A DNA stretch of 50,566 nucleotides from NCBI GenBank assembly GCA_014381925.1, contig JACNKR010000033.1, positions 1-50,566 of the forward strand, read 5' to 3'. The notes under the pieces were generated by a model, which did not search any database, was not told the DNA's origin, and worked only from the letters and a program-made list of their open reading frames with translations. Below, piece by piece: positions 8,361 to 17,601 of the stretch. Source of the stretch: Fidelibacterota bacterium. Lineage in GTDB: Bacteria > Fidelibacterota > Marinisomatia > SCGC-AAA003-L08 > GCA-2689995. Positions within the stretch are counted from its first letter, which is position 1; every line of letters starts with the position of its first letter. The translations under genes and the position numbers were made by a program.

Positions 8361-9974
8361 ATGAACGAAAGCATACTCACATTACTTATTTTTATTCCAG
8401 TTATTGGTGCATTGGCAATGCTTGTATTTGCCCAATTTGGTGGCAAGGAAAATCCGGATGGTTTTAAATGGATTGCTGTTATTGCAACGGGTATTCAATT
8501 ATTGTTAGGTATATGGTTATATCTAAATTATAATCCAACTGATACTGTACTCACCTCTGCTTTTACAGTTCAAAAAGAATGGATACCACAATTTAATATA
8601 CAATATTATATCGGCGTGGATGGATTAAGTATGCCAATGGTGTTATTAACTGCATTCTTATCTTTTATTTGTGTAATATCAAGTTGGAAAATTACAAAAT
8701 CACCATTTGGATTCTTTGCATTATTCCTTCTTTTAGATGCTGGAATGATGGGTGTATTTGTTTCGCTTGATTTCTTTTTATTTTATGTATTTTGGGAAGT
8801 CATGTTATTGCCTATGTATTTCTTAATTGGAATATGGGGTGGACCTCAAAGGCAGTATGCGGCAATTAAATTTTTCCTTTATACTCTGTTTGGTTCAGTA
8901 TTTATGTTACTTGCAATGTTGACATTGTATTTTTATTCAGATCCACATACATTTAATTTAATTGCTTTAATAGATACTGCTAAAACAATTGATGCAACGC
9001 TATGGGGTTTTCAAATTAAATATTTAATTTGGTTGTGTTTATTTATTGGATTTGCTATTAAAGTTCCAGTTTTCCCATTTCATACTTGGTTACCACTAGC
9101 ACATGTGGAAGCACCAACTGCGATATCAGTTATTTTAGCGGGTGTATTATTGAAAATGGGTACTTATGGTTTATTAAGAATAAGTTATCCATTATTACCC
9201 GGAGAGGTTTATCATTTTGCTACCATTTTGGCTGTATTAGGAGTCATAAATATAATTTGGGGTGCAGCAAATGCTATCGCACAAATCGATTTAAAGAAAA
9301 TGGTTGCATATTCTTCTGTTAGTCATATGGGATATGTAATTTTAGGTATGGCCGCAGTAGTATCAAATTCGAAAGCAGGTGCTGAAGCTGGAATGAATGG
9401 TGCTGCAATGCAAATGTTTAACCATGGAACAATTACAGCTATGTTATTTTTATTGGTTGGTGTAATTTATGATAAAGCACATCATCGATATATATTTTTC
9501 CCTAAAGATTATAAAGATAAGGCTCTTGCTGGAAAGCAAGGCTTTGGTGGGCTTGGTGCCCAAATGCCAATCTATTCAGCTTTAATGGCAATGGCATTTT
9601 TTGCAGGATTAGGACTTCCTGCAATGTCTGGTTTTATTTCAGAAGCATTATGTTTTATAGGTGGATTTAGTGTAGATACTACTTTTGCAGGTGAATCTAG
9701 TATTATTAGAATACTTACTATTATTGGAACATTAGGTATTCTGTTAAACGCAATTTACTTTTTAAGGGCATTCCAGCATGTATTCTTTGGAAAGTTAAAT
9801 GAAAAATATAAAGAATTAACAGATATAAGTTTACGAGAATTAGTATGTGTTGTACCAATTGCACTCATTATTTTGATTCTAGGAATATATCCTGCTCCAT
9901 TAATTGAAATGATTGCACCAACATTTTCAAATTTAATCGATTTAATTCAGTCAACTCCAATTATGGGAATTTAA
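8361..9974 (+). CDS. nuoM: NADH-quinone oxidoreductase subunit M (antiporter-like)
   Basis: Second antiporter-like proton-pumping subunit. The 537-residue protein has about 14 hydrophobic segments. It shows YYIGVDGLSMPMVLLTAFLS near residue 80, FWEVMLLPMYFLIGIWGG with the essential Glu, and IKVPVFPFHTWLPLAHVEAPTAISVILAGVLLKMGTYG with the essential Lys region, all in NuoM order. The ATG at 8361 follows nuoL by 9 bp. No truncation or odd insertion is seen. Confidence 0.96.
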   Translation: MNESILTLLIFIPVIGALAMLVFAQFGGKENPDGFKWIAVIATGIQLLLGIWLYLNYNPTDTVLTSAFTVQKEWIPQFNIQYYIGVDGLSMPMVLLTAFLSFICVISSWKITKSPFGFFALFLLLDAGMMGVFVSLDFFLFYVFWEVMLLPMYFLIGIWGGPQRQYAAIKFFLYTLFGSVFMLLAMLTLYFYSDPHTFNLIALIDTAKTIDATLWGFQIKYLIWLCLFIGFAIKVPVFPFHTWLPLAHVEAPTAISVILAGVLLKMGTYGLLRISYPLLPGEVYHFATILAVLGVINIIWGAANAIAQIDLKKMVAYSSVSHMGYVILGMAAVVSNSKAGAEAGMNGAAMQMFNHGTITAMLFLLVGVIYDKAHHRYIFFPKDYKDKALAGKQGFGGLGAQMPIYSALMAMAFFAGLGLPAMSGFISEALCFIGGFSVDTTFAGESSIIRILTIIGTLGILLNAIYFLRAFQHVFFGKLNEKYKELTDISLRELVCVVPIALIILILGIYPAPLIEMIAPTFSNLIDLIQSTPIMGI

Positions 9975-9977
9975 TAA

Positions 9978-11441
9978 TTGACTAATTTACCAAGCATAAG
10001 TTATTTTATTCCTGAATTAATTGTAATTGGATTAATTCTAACTACAATTTGTCTTGATTTTTCATCAAAATTAAGAAAACATATCTTACCTGTGAATATT
10101 TTAGGCGTTTTATTTGTTGGTTTATTTGTTTGGGACTCATTTGGAATAAATCAAAATATATTTTCTCATTTGTATATAATAGATTCTTTTTCTACATTTT
10201 TTAAATTAATTTTTGTTTCGACAACCTTATTAATTTTAATTGCTTCAAGTGCATCAAAAGAATTGGATGATATTGGTCACCCTGAATATTATACATTAAT
10301 GATGACTGTTTTGCTTGGATTAATGATTATGGTTTCATCTACAAATTTAATAATGATTTATATTGGAATTGAAACTGCATCTTTAGCTTCTTATGTACTC
10401 GCTGGAATGAAAAAAGGAAATAAAGCATCAAATGAAGCATCACTTAAGTATGTTATCTTTGGATCGTTTGCTTCAGGAATTATGCTTTATGGTATGAGTT
10501 GGCTTTATGGATTAGCTGGATCAACAGATTTATATCAAATTCATGAATCTATTTTGAATTCATCTGCCTTATTAGAAGATAATTTTATGATTTATGTAGC
10601 TATTTTAATGTTACTTGCGGGTGTTGGATATAAAATTTCAATGGTCCCTTTTCATTATTGGACACCAGATGTTTATGAGGGGGCTCCAACTCCAATAACA
10701 GCTTTTTTCTCAATTGCTCCAAAAGCTGCAGGTTTAGGTTTATTTTTAAGAATCATGTATTCATTATTTTCTGAAAGTGGGGGTTTTGCAGATCCTAATC
10801 CGATATTACATGTTGATTGGCCATTTTTAATTGCTGTATTAGCCGCAGGAACAATGACAATCGGAAATGTATTAGCCATCCAACAAAATAATGTAAAACG
10901 AATATTAGCATATTCGAGTATTGCACATGCTGGTTATATGTTAATGAGTGCATCAATATTATCAGTAAGTGCAATTAAAGCAATAATGTTTTATCTTGTA
11001 ATATATTTATTTATGAACTTAGGTGCATTTTTCTATGCCATATTTATTTCAAATAAATGCGGAGTAGAGGACATTGAAGGGTATAAAGGACTTGGTTATA
11101 AATCTCCTTTAATGGCATCTTTAATGGTGCTTCTATTAGTATCTCTAACGGGGTTACCACCTACTGCAGGTTTTATTGGAAAAGTATATTTATTCTCTGC
11201 ATTAATTGAAGCAAAAACATTTTACTGGTTAGCGGTTGTTGGTATATTAAATAGTGTTGTTTCCTTATTTTATTATTTTAAAATAGTAAAAGTAATGTGG
11301 TTAGATGAGCCAAAGGATGATTCTAAAATTACTCCAAAACCAGCATTGAGCATTCTAATTATTGTTTGTAGTATTCCGACTTTAGTTCTTGGGTTAAAGT
11401 GGGATTTTCTTTTCGAATTTATTGATAAGATAAAATTTTAA
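9978..11441 (+). CDS. nuoN: NADH-quinone oxidoreductase subunit N (antiporter-like)
   Basis: Third antiporter-like subunit, closest to NuoK. The 487-residue protein has about 14 transmembrane segments with IYIGIETASLASYVLAG (key Glu), GVGYKISMVPFHYWTPDVYEGAPTPITAFFSIAPKAAG and AYSSIAHAGYMLM, diagnostic of NuoN. The start is TTG at 9978, three bases after the nuoM stop. It ends six bases before the TTG of the thioesterase gene with no terminator between, so the nuo transcript probably reads on into nqr. Confidence 0.95.
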   Translation: MTNLPSISYFIPELIVIGLILTTICLDFSSKLRKHILPVNILGVLFVGLFVWDSFGINQNIFSHLYIIDSFSTFFKLIFVSTTLLILIASSASKELDDIGHPEYYTLMMTVLLGLMIMVSSTNLIMIYIGIETASLASYVLAGMKKGNKASNEASLKYVIFGSFASGIMLYGMSWLYGLAGSTDLYQIHESILNSSALLEDNFMIYVAILMLLAGVGYKISMVPFHYWTPDVYEGAPTPITAFFSIAPKAAGLGLFLRIMYSLFSESGGFADPNPILHVDWPFLIAVLAAGTMTIGNVLAIQQNNVKRILAYSSIAHAGYMLMSASILSVSAIKAIMFYLVIYLFMNLGAFFYAIFISNKCGVEDIEGYKGLGYKSPLMASLMVLLLVSLTGLPPTAGFIGKVYLFSALIEAKTFYWLAVVGILNSVVSLFYYFKIVKVMWLDEPKDDSKITPKPALSILIIVCSIPTLVLGLKWDFLFEFIDKIKF

Positions 11442-11447
11442 TTTAAT

Positions 11448-11912
11448 TTGAAATCAGTTAAGGATTCACAGGTTATAATGAATGAGCTTGTTCTTCCTAA
11501 TGACACAAATATTCTTGGTAATATTTTAGGTGGAAAAGTTATGCATTACATGGATGTATGTGCAGCTATGTCAGCCTATAAACATGCACGAACTCCAGTT
11601 GTAACTGCATCTGTAGATAATTTAGATTTTCTTGCGCCAGCAAAAATGGGTGATATAATTTGTATGAAATCATCTGTAAATTATACGGGTTGGGCATCAA
11701 TGGAAGTTGGTGTTAGAATAGAATCAGAAAACCCTATAACTGGTAAAATAAAACATACCGGTTCTGCATATTTAACTTTTGTTTCACTTGATGATAACAA
11801 TAAACCTAAAAAGGTGCAAACTGTTACTCCAGAGTCTGAAGATGAAATTAGAAGATTTAATGAGGGAGAGCAGAGATATTTATATCGTAAAAATAGAAGA
11901 AATAATTTTTAA
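11448..11912 (+). CDS. Hot-dog fold acyl-CoA thioesterase (YciA/YkhA type)
   Basis: Predicted cytoplasmic enzyme hydrolysing acyl-CoA to free acid and CoA. The 154-residue single hot-dog domain has the family segment LPNDTNILGNILGGKVMHYMD, with the catalytic Asn/Asp-type residues of acyl-CoA thioesterases, followed by VTASVDNLDFLAPAKMGD and a C-terminal charged helix. The start is TTG at 11448. It lies between nuoN and nqrA, six bases after the first and overlapping the second by one base, so it is co-transcribed with two respiratory enzymes. Its link to them is unclear; it could tune membrane-lipid or CoA pools, or be a passive passenger. Confidence 0.85.
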   Translation: MKSVKDSQVIMNELVLPNDTNILGNILGGKVMHYMDVCAAMSAYKHARTPVVTASVDNLDFLAPAKMGDIICMKSSVNYTGWASMEVGVRIESENPITGKIKHTGSAYLTFVSLDDNNKPKKVQTVTPESEDEIRRFNEGEQRYLYRKNRRNNF

Positions 11913-13267
11913 TGGCATATTATAAAATACAAAAAGGTATTAATATACCTTTAGCAGGTGCCCCTGAAAAATCAATTATTGATTTAACTGGCCAGTCTAA
12001 ATTAAAAATTCATCCAAATAGAATTAAAGGTATAAAACCAAAGCTTCTTGTAAAAGAGGGTGACCTTGTTAATACAGGATCTATCTTATTTTTCGACAAA
12101 GTAATTGGAGATGTTAAATTTGTTTCGCCAATAACAGGAAAAATAAAATCAATTAAGTTGGGTGAAAGAAGAGTGATTGAAGAGATTTGTATAGAATCTT
12201 CAACTAATTCTGATGAATTTTTGAAATCACCAATTTATACATCTGCTGAATTAAATAAATTAGATAAATCTAAAATAATACCAATTTTATTAGAATCTGG
12301 TTGTTGGTCTTATTTAAGACAGAGACCATATTCTAAAATTGCAAATCCACAAGATATTCCTAAGGCAATATTTATATCAGGATTTCAAACGACACCACAT
12401 GCACCAGATTTTTCATATCTAATAAATGAAGACGAACCTAATTTACAAGCGGGGATTGATGTTTTATCAAAATTAACTGATGGGGTTATCCATTTTTCAA
12501 CACATACGAATCAACAGAATAGTGTGTTTTCTAAATTGAAAAATGTTGAACACCATGAATTTAATGGTCCTCATCCTGCTGGAAATATTGGTATTCAAAT
12601 TCATCACATCGATCCTATAAATATAGGTGAAAAGGTATGGTATATTGATATTCAAGATGTAATAGCTATTGGGCATCAATTTTTAACAGGAAAATATTTA
12701 TCTACAAAATATATTACTTTTTCAGGTGAAGGTATAAAAAAACCATCTTATGCCAAAGTTAAAAGAGGCACTATATTAAAATCAATAATAGGTAATAACC
12801 TGAATGAAGGGCAATATAGGTTTGTTTCAGGCGATGTATTATCTGGTGATAAAGTAGATTTAGATTCTGGGCTAGGCTATTATCATAATCAAATAACCGT
12901 TATTCCTGAAGGTGGAAAAAGGGAGTTTCTTGGTTGGTTAAAACCAGGGTTTGATAAATATACATTATCAAATACTTTTTTCTCAAGATTTAGATTTAAA
13001 AAAGAATGGTCATTAAATACATCTGTAAATGGAGATTTAAGAGCAATTATTCCATTTGGGTACTGGGAAAATGTGTTACCGATGGATATAATACCAAATT
13101 TTTTGATTAGAAGTATTTTAGCTAAAGATATTGAAGAAATGGAGCAACTTGGAATTTATGAATGTGATGAAGAAGATTTTGCATTATGTTCTTTTGTTTG
13201 TCAATCTAAACTTCCAGTTCATAAGATAGTCAGAGATGGACTTGAATTTATTGAGAAGGAGGGATAA
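11912..13267 (+). CDS. nqrA: Na+-translocating NADH:quinone reductase subunit A
   Basis: Peripheral cytoplasmic subunit of Na+-NQR that contributes to the quinone site. The 451-residue protein starts YKIQKGINIPLAGAPEKSI, the usual NqrA opening, has the barrel-sandwich region with VGDVKFVSPITGKIKSIKLGERR-like sequence at about residues 70-90, and ends with DEEDFALCSFVCQSKLPVHKIVR, matching the conserved C-terminal region. It opens the six-gene nqr set and is five bases before nqrB. Lengths of 440-450 are typical. Confidence 0.95.
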   Translation: MAYYKIQKGINIPLAGAPEKSIIDLTGQSKLKIHPNRIKGIKPKLLVKEGDLVNTGSILFFDKVIGDVKFVSPITGKIKSIKLGERRVIEEICIESSTNSDEFLKSPIYTSAELNKLDKSKIIPILLESGCWSYLRQRPYSKIANPQDIPKAIFISGFQTTPHAPDFSYLINEDEPNLQAGIDVLSKLTDGVIHFSTHTNQQNSVFSKLKNVEHHEFNGPHPAGNIGIQIHHIDPINIGEKVWYIDIQDVIAIGHQFLTGKYLSTKYITFSGEGIKKPSYAKVKRGTILKSIIGNNLNEGQYRFVSGDVLSGDKVDLDSGLGYYHNQITVIPEGGKREFLGWLKPGFDKYTLSNTFFSRFRFKKEWSLNTSVNGDLRAIIPFGYWENVLPMDIIPNFLIRSILAKDIEEMEQLGIYECDEEDFALCSFVCQSKLPVHKIVRDGLEFIEKEG

Positions 13268-13272
13268 ATAAT

Positions 13273-14412
13273 ATGATTCGTAAAAAACTTGACCAAATTA
13301 AACCTCATTTTGAATCTGGTGGGAAGTTTGAAAAATTTTATCCTATCTTTGAAATGTTGGATACATTTTTATACACTCCAAGTTCTGTTACCGAAGATGG
13401 ACCACATATAAGGGATGCAGTTGATTTAAAAAGAGCTATGATATTTGTTGTAATTGCATTATTACCTACTATTATATTTGGAATATTTAATGTTGGGTAT
13501 CAACAAGATGAAACTCGAACAATAATGGAAAACTTTTTAATCGGTCTAAAAATTGTTGGACCAATTATTTTAGTTACTTACGCAGTAGGTGGATTTTGGG
13601 AGGTATTTTTTCCGGTGGTAAGAAAGCATGAAATTAATGAAGGATTCCTTGTAACAGGAATATTGATACCTTTGCTAATGCCACCTACAATACCATTATG
13701 GATGGTTGCTGTAGCCACTTCATTTGGTATAGTAATTGGAAAAGAAATATTTGGAGGAACAGGATATAATATTTTTAATCCAGCATTAGTCGCTAGAGCG
13801 TTTATATTTTTTGCATATCCTGCTCAAATTTCGGGTGACTTAGTATGGGTAGATGGTATTTCATCAGCAACACCTTTATTAACCGCATCATCAGTTCAAG
13901 GTGATACAGCTTTAAATTTATTGCAACAAGGGCAGTTTACACTTAGTGAAATGTTTTTTGGATTTATTCCTGGGTCAATCGGTGAAACTTCGACATTGGC
14001 ATGTTTAATAGGTGCGGTATTTTTACTTGTCACACGGATTGCAAGCTGGCGTGTAATGTTAGCAGTTATTCTTGGTATGGTAGGAACTACACTTTTAGCT
14101 AATCAATTAGCGGTTTATAGCTCAAATCCAATGTTATCATTACCTCCTCATTATCATTTTGTTATGGGTGGTTTTGCGTTTGGTCTTGTATTTATGGCAA
14201 CCGAACCTGTAACTGCAGCACATACCAATACAGGTCGTTGGTTTTATGGATTTTTAATTGGATTTATGTGTGTTATTATTAGAGCAATAAACCCAGCATA
14301 CCCAGAAGGCATGATGTTATCAATTTTATTTGCAAATGCATTTGCACCATTAATTGATTATTTTGTAATTCAAGGAAATATTAAAAAAAGGAGGGCACGA
14401 ATTGCACTCTGA
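13273..14412 (+). CDS. nqrB: Na+-translocating NADH:quinone reductase subunit B
   Basis: Main membrane subunit forming the Na+ channel, carrying covalent FMN and riboflavin. The 379-residue protein has about ten hydrophobic segments and the conserved N-terminal FEKFYPIFEMLDTFLYTPS. The flavinylation motif is DGISSATPL, with the FMN-accepting Thr at about residue 200; many homologues have SGAT, so Ser replaces Gly here. ApbE encoded downstream is the likely FMN transferase. The gene ends inside a strong AGGAGGG site serving nqrC and overlaps it. Confidence 0.95.
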   Translation: MIRKKLDQIKPHFESGGKFEKFYPIFEMLDTFLYTPSSVTEDGPHIRDAVDLKRAMIFVVIALLPTIIFGIFNVGYQQDETRTIMENFLIGLKIVGPIILVTYAVGGFWEVFFPVVRKHEINEGFLVTGILIPLLMPPTIPLWMVAVATSFGIVIGKEIFGGTGYNIFNPALVARAFIFFAYPAQISGDLVWVDGISSATPLLTASSVQGDTALNLLQQGQFTLSEMFFGFIPGSIGETSTLACLIGAVFLLVTRIASWRVMLAVILGMVGTTLLANQLAVYSSNPMLSLPPHYHFVMGGFAFGLVFMATEPVTAAHTNTGRWFYGFLIGFMCVIIRAINPAYPEGMMLSILFANAFAPLIDYFVIQGNIKKRRARIAL

Positions 14413-15130
14413 TTTTCAAACATATCGTTTCGTAATGATTGTTTCAATTTTAGCTGCATTTTTATTATCATTAACTGCTACAAGCTTAAAGGACAAGCAA
14501 GATTATAATGTAGAAGTTGATCGTAAGAAAAATGTTTTAAAATGTGCAGGATTAGATGTTATGACAATTAATTCTGAACAAATTATAAAAAACTATTCAC
14601 AATTTATTAATGAAAAAGTGATTTCAAAAAATGGTAGTTATGTTGATTTAAAATTAACTGATTTAAATCAGTTTGAAGATAAATCAACAGGGCAAATTCT
14701 ATATAAAAATAATAATAAAGAATATCTACCATTATATGAATATAGCAAAAACAACGAAATTGTAGCTTATATTTTACCTATTTCTGGAAAAGGGTTATGG
14801 TCCACACTTTATGGGTATTTTTCACTCGCTAACGATATGAATACAGTAAAAGGAATAACTTTTTATAAACATGGTGAAACACCTGGGCTTGGTGCTGAAA
14901 TAGAAAAAAAGTGGTTTCAAGATAATTTTATTAATAAAACTATTTTTAACGAAATGGGTCAAATGGTGTCTGTTTCTGTTGAAAAGGGGAAAGCTTCCGG
15001 AAGCGGACTTGAGCATAAAGTAGATGGCATAAGTGGTGCAACAATGACTGGTGCTGGATTAAATAAATTTTTAAAATCTGATTTAAAGAGATATATACCA
15101 TTTATTAAATCATTGGAGATTGGAGCATGA
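14402..15130 (+). CDS. nqrC: Na+-translocating NADH:quinone reductase subunit C
   Basis: Membrane-anchored FMN-binding subunit facing the periplasm. The 242-residue protein has one N-terminal helix (about residues 10-27) and an FMN-binding domain with the flavinylation motif [12 protein letters not shown], whose Thr is modified by ApbE. The TTG at 14402 is well supported as the start: the near-perfect Shine-Dalgarno AGGAGGG lies at 14389-14395, six bases upstream. It overlaps nqrB by 11 bases and nqrD by an ATGA. Confidence 0.95.
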   Translation: MHSDFQTYRFVMIVSILAAFLLSLTATSLKDKQDYNVEVDRKKNVLKCAGLDVMTINSEQIIKNYSQFINEKVISKNGSYVDLKLTDLNQFEDKSTGQILYKNNNKEYLPLYEYSKNNEIVAYILPISGKGLWSTLYGYFSLANDMNTVKGITFYKHGETPGLGAEIEKKWFQDNFINKTIFNEMGQMVSVSVEKGKASGSGLEHKVDGISGATMTGAGLNKFLKSDLKRYIPFIKSLEIGA

Positions 15131-15738
15131 GTAACAAAAATATTTTCTCGGATCCATTAATAAATAATAATCCAGTAACTAAACAGATTTTAGGTATTTG
15201 CTCAGCATTAGCTGTAACGGTAAAGTTAGAAACAGCATTGGTGATGTCTATTTCATTAACTCTTGTACTCGCATGTTCTAATTTTTTAATTTCATTATTA
15301 AGAACGATGATTCCTTCAAAAGTACGGATTATTATTCAATTGACAATTATTGCCTCTTTAGTAATTTTAATTGACCAAGTTTTAAAAGCCTATATGTATG
15401 ATATAAGTAAACAATTATCTGTATTTGTTGGATTAATTATCACAAATTGTATTGTAATGGGTAGGGCTGAAGCATTTGCAATGCAAAATAATCCAATTGA
15501 TTCTTTCAAAGATGGCGTAGGGAACGCATTTGGATATAGTATTATTTTAATTTTGGTTTCAATTTTTAGAGAAATTTTAGGCAGTGGTTCATTAATGGGA
15601 ATTTCTCTTATACCACAAAGTATTTATGATATGGGATATGTAAATAATGGATTAATGTTACTTGCTCCAGGGGCATTTATTGTACTTGGATTAATTGCAT
15701 GGGTTCAAAGAACAGTTACTGGAGTTACGGAGGATTAA
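15127..15738 (+). CDS. nqrD: Na+-translocating NADH:quinone reductase subunit D
   Basis: One of two homologous six-helix membrane subunits that together bind an intramembrane iron centre. The 203-residue protein has [27 protein letters not shown] at the N-terminus, with the conserved Cys of GICSALAVT, and [17 protein letters not shown] with the second Cys. It starts at ATG 15127 with GGAG upstream. The length matches NqrD rather than RnfE (about 230). nqrE follows immediately. Confidence 0.95.
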   Translation: MSNKNIFSDPLINNNPVTKQILGICSALAVTVKLETALVMSISLTLVLACSNFLISLLRTMIPSKVRIIIQLTIIASLVILIDQVLKAYMYDISKQLSVFVGLIITNCIVMGRAEAFAMQNNPIDSFKDGVGNAFGYSIILILVSIFREILGSGSLMGISLIPQSIYDMGYVNNGLMLLAPGAFIVLGLIAWVQRTVTGVTED

Positions 15739-16365
15739 ATGGAAGTATTAGAACATTATTTAAGCCTTGCTACAAAGGCAATGTTTATTGAAAATATTTT
15801 GTTATCATATTTTTTGGGAATGTGTTCATTTCTTGCGGTATCTAAGAAAGTGGAAACATCGATTGGATTAGGGTTAGCTGTTATTTTTGTTAATGGAATT
15901 ACAGTACCAACAAATTGGGTAATTAAAAACTATTTATTAAATCCAGGTGCATTGTCATGGCTAGGAATACCTGGACTTGAGAGTGTTGATTTATCATTTT
16001 TAACATTTATAACTTTTATTGCAACAATTGCAGCGATGGTTCAATTAGTAGAAATGATAATGGATAAATTTAGTCCAAAACTTTATAATGCATTAGGAAT
16101 TTTCTTACCTTTAATCGCAGTTAATTGTGCTATTCTAGGAGCTTCATTATTTATGGATGAAAGAGGATATACTTTTGGCGAAACATGTGTATTTGGTGTT
16201 AGTGCAGGTGCAGGTTGGGCATTGGCAATGATTACAATGGCAGCAATTAGATATAGATTAAAATATTCAAATGTTCCAGCAGGATTAAGGGGAATTGGTA
16301 TAACGATGATTCTTACGGGTTTAATCTCAATGGCTTATCTTTCATTTTCTGGTATAAATTTATAA
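15739..16365 (+). CDS. nqrE: Na+-translocating NADH:quinone reductase subunit E
   Basis: Partner of NqrD in the membrane, with inverted topology. The 208-residue protein shows [30 protein letters not shown] near the start and [17 protein letters not shown], each with a Cys expected to bind the NqrD/E iron centre. The ATG at 15739 abuts the nqrD stop, with GGAGG just upstream inside nqrD. The long [24 protein letters not shown] loop is typical of NqrE. Confidence 0.95.
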   Translation: MEVLEHYLSLATKAMFIENILLSYFLGMCSFLAVSKKVETSIGLGLAVIFVNGITVPTNWVIKNYLLNPGALSWLGIPGLESVDLSFLTFITFIATIAAMVQLVEMIMDKFSPKLYNALGIFLPLIAVNCAILGASLFMDERGYTFGETCVFGVSAGAGWALAMITMAAIRYRLKYSNVPAGLRGIGITMILTGLISMAYLSFSGINL

Positions 16366-16374
16366 GGATTTATT

Positions 16375-17601
16375 GTGTATTTATCATTAATTAGTGCTGT
16401 ATTTGTTTTTGCTGTAATTATTCTAATTTTAGTTACCATATTAACCATTGCAGAAAAAAAATTATTATCTCAAAATGCGGTAAAAATTCTAATCAATAAT
16501 GATGAAGATAATTGTATTGAAGTTATGCCAGGTGGCACTTTATTAAATGCATTAGCTTCAAAATCTGTTTTCTTACCTTCTGCTTGTGGTGGAGGTGGCA
16601 CATGTGCAATGTGTACTTGTCAAGTTACTAAAGGTGGCGGACAAATTTTAGCAACAGAACTTTCTCATATTTCTCGCTCTGAAGCCAAAGATAATTGGAG
16701 ATTAGGTTGTCAAGTTAAAGTGCGTGATGATATGGAAATTAAAATATCTGATGAAATATTCAATATTCAAAAATGGGAATGTACCGTTAGGTCTAATGTA
16801 AATGTGGCTACATTTATAAAGGAACTTGTATTAGAATTACCTAAAGGTGAAATCTTAAATTTCCAAGCGGGTGGATATATACAAATTGATATACCCGAAT
16901 ACGATATTAAATTTAATACAATGGATATTGAAAAGGAATATCATGGTGATTGGGATAAATTTAATATTTGGGACTTAAAACACAAAAATGAAGAGCCAAT
17001 ATTTCGGGCATATTCTATGGCAAATCATCCAGCAGAAGGTAATATTGTAATGTTGAATGTGAGAATTGCTACACCTCCTCCACCATTATGGAATGATGTT
17101 CCTCCAGGAATTTCTTCAACTTATATATTTAATCTAAAACCAGGTGATAAAGTAATGGTTTCGGGACCGTATGGTGAATTTTTCATGAAAGAAACTGAAA
17201 AAGAAATGGTTTATATTGGAGGTGGTGCTGGTATGGCTCCAATGAGATCTCATTTATTCCATTTATTTCATACATTAAAAACTAATCGAAAAGTTTCTTT
17301 TTATTATGGAGCACGTTCAAAAAGAGAAATGTTTTACGATGATGATTTTAAGAAAATTTTAGCAGAATTTCCAAATTTTAGGTATGTTGTTGCATTATCT
17401 GATGCTGACCCTGAAGATAATTGGACAGGTCCCACAGGGTTTATTCATAAAGTATTACATGATGATTATTTAAATGATCATGATGATCCAACAGAAATTG
17501 AATATTATATGTGTGGTCCTCCAATGATGATTGATGCCGTTGATAATATGCTTTATAATATTGGTGTTGAGCCTGAAATGATTGCTTATGATAAATTTTA
17601 A
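16375..17601 (+). CDS. nqrF: Na+-translocating NADH:quinone reductase subunit F
   Basis: NADH-oxidising entry subunit. The 408-residue protein has one N-terminal helix, then a [2Fe-2S] domain with [10 protein letters not shown] (Cys 71, 77, 80) and a fourth Cys at about 112. An FAD domain ([10 protein letters not shown]) and an NADH-binding domain ([25 protein letters not shown]) follow, and it ends in the conserved IAYDKF. The start is GTG 16375 with AAGGA six bases upstream. Its stop overlaps the apbE start by one base, and a terminator follows 27 bp later. Confidence 0.96.
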   Translation: MYLSLISAVFVFAVIILILVTILTIAEKKLLSQNAVKILINNDEDNCIEVMPGGTLLNALASKSVFLPSACGGGGTCAMCTCQVTKGGGQILATELSHISRSEAKDNWRLGCQVKVRDDMEIKISDEIFNIQKWECTVRSNVNVATFIKELVLELPKGEILNFQAGGYIQIDIPEYDIKFNTMDIEKEYHGDWDKFNIWDLKHKNEEPIFRAYSMANHPAEGNIVMLNVRIATPPPPLWNDVPPGISSTYIFNLKPGDKVMVSGPYGEFFMKETEKEMVYIGGGAGMAPMRSHLFHLFHTLKTNRKVSFYYGARSKREMFYDDDFKKILAEFPNFRYVVALSDADPEDNWTGPTGFIHKVLHDDYLNDHDDPTEIEYYMCGPPMMIDAVDNMLYNIGVEPEMIAYDKF

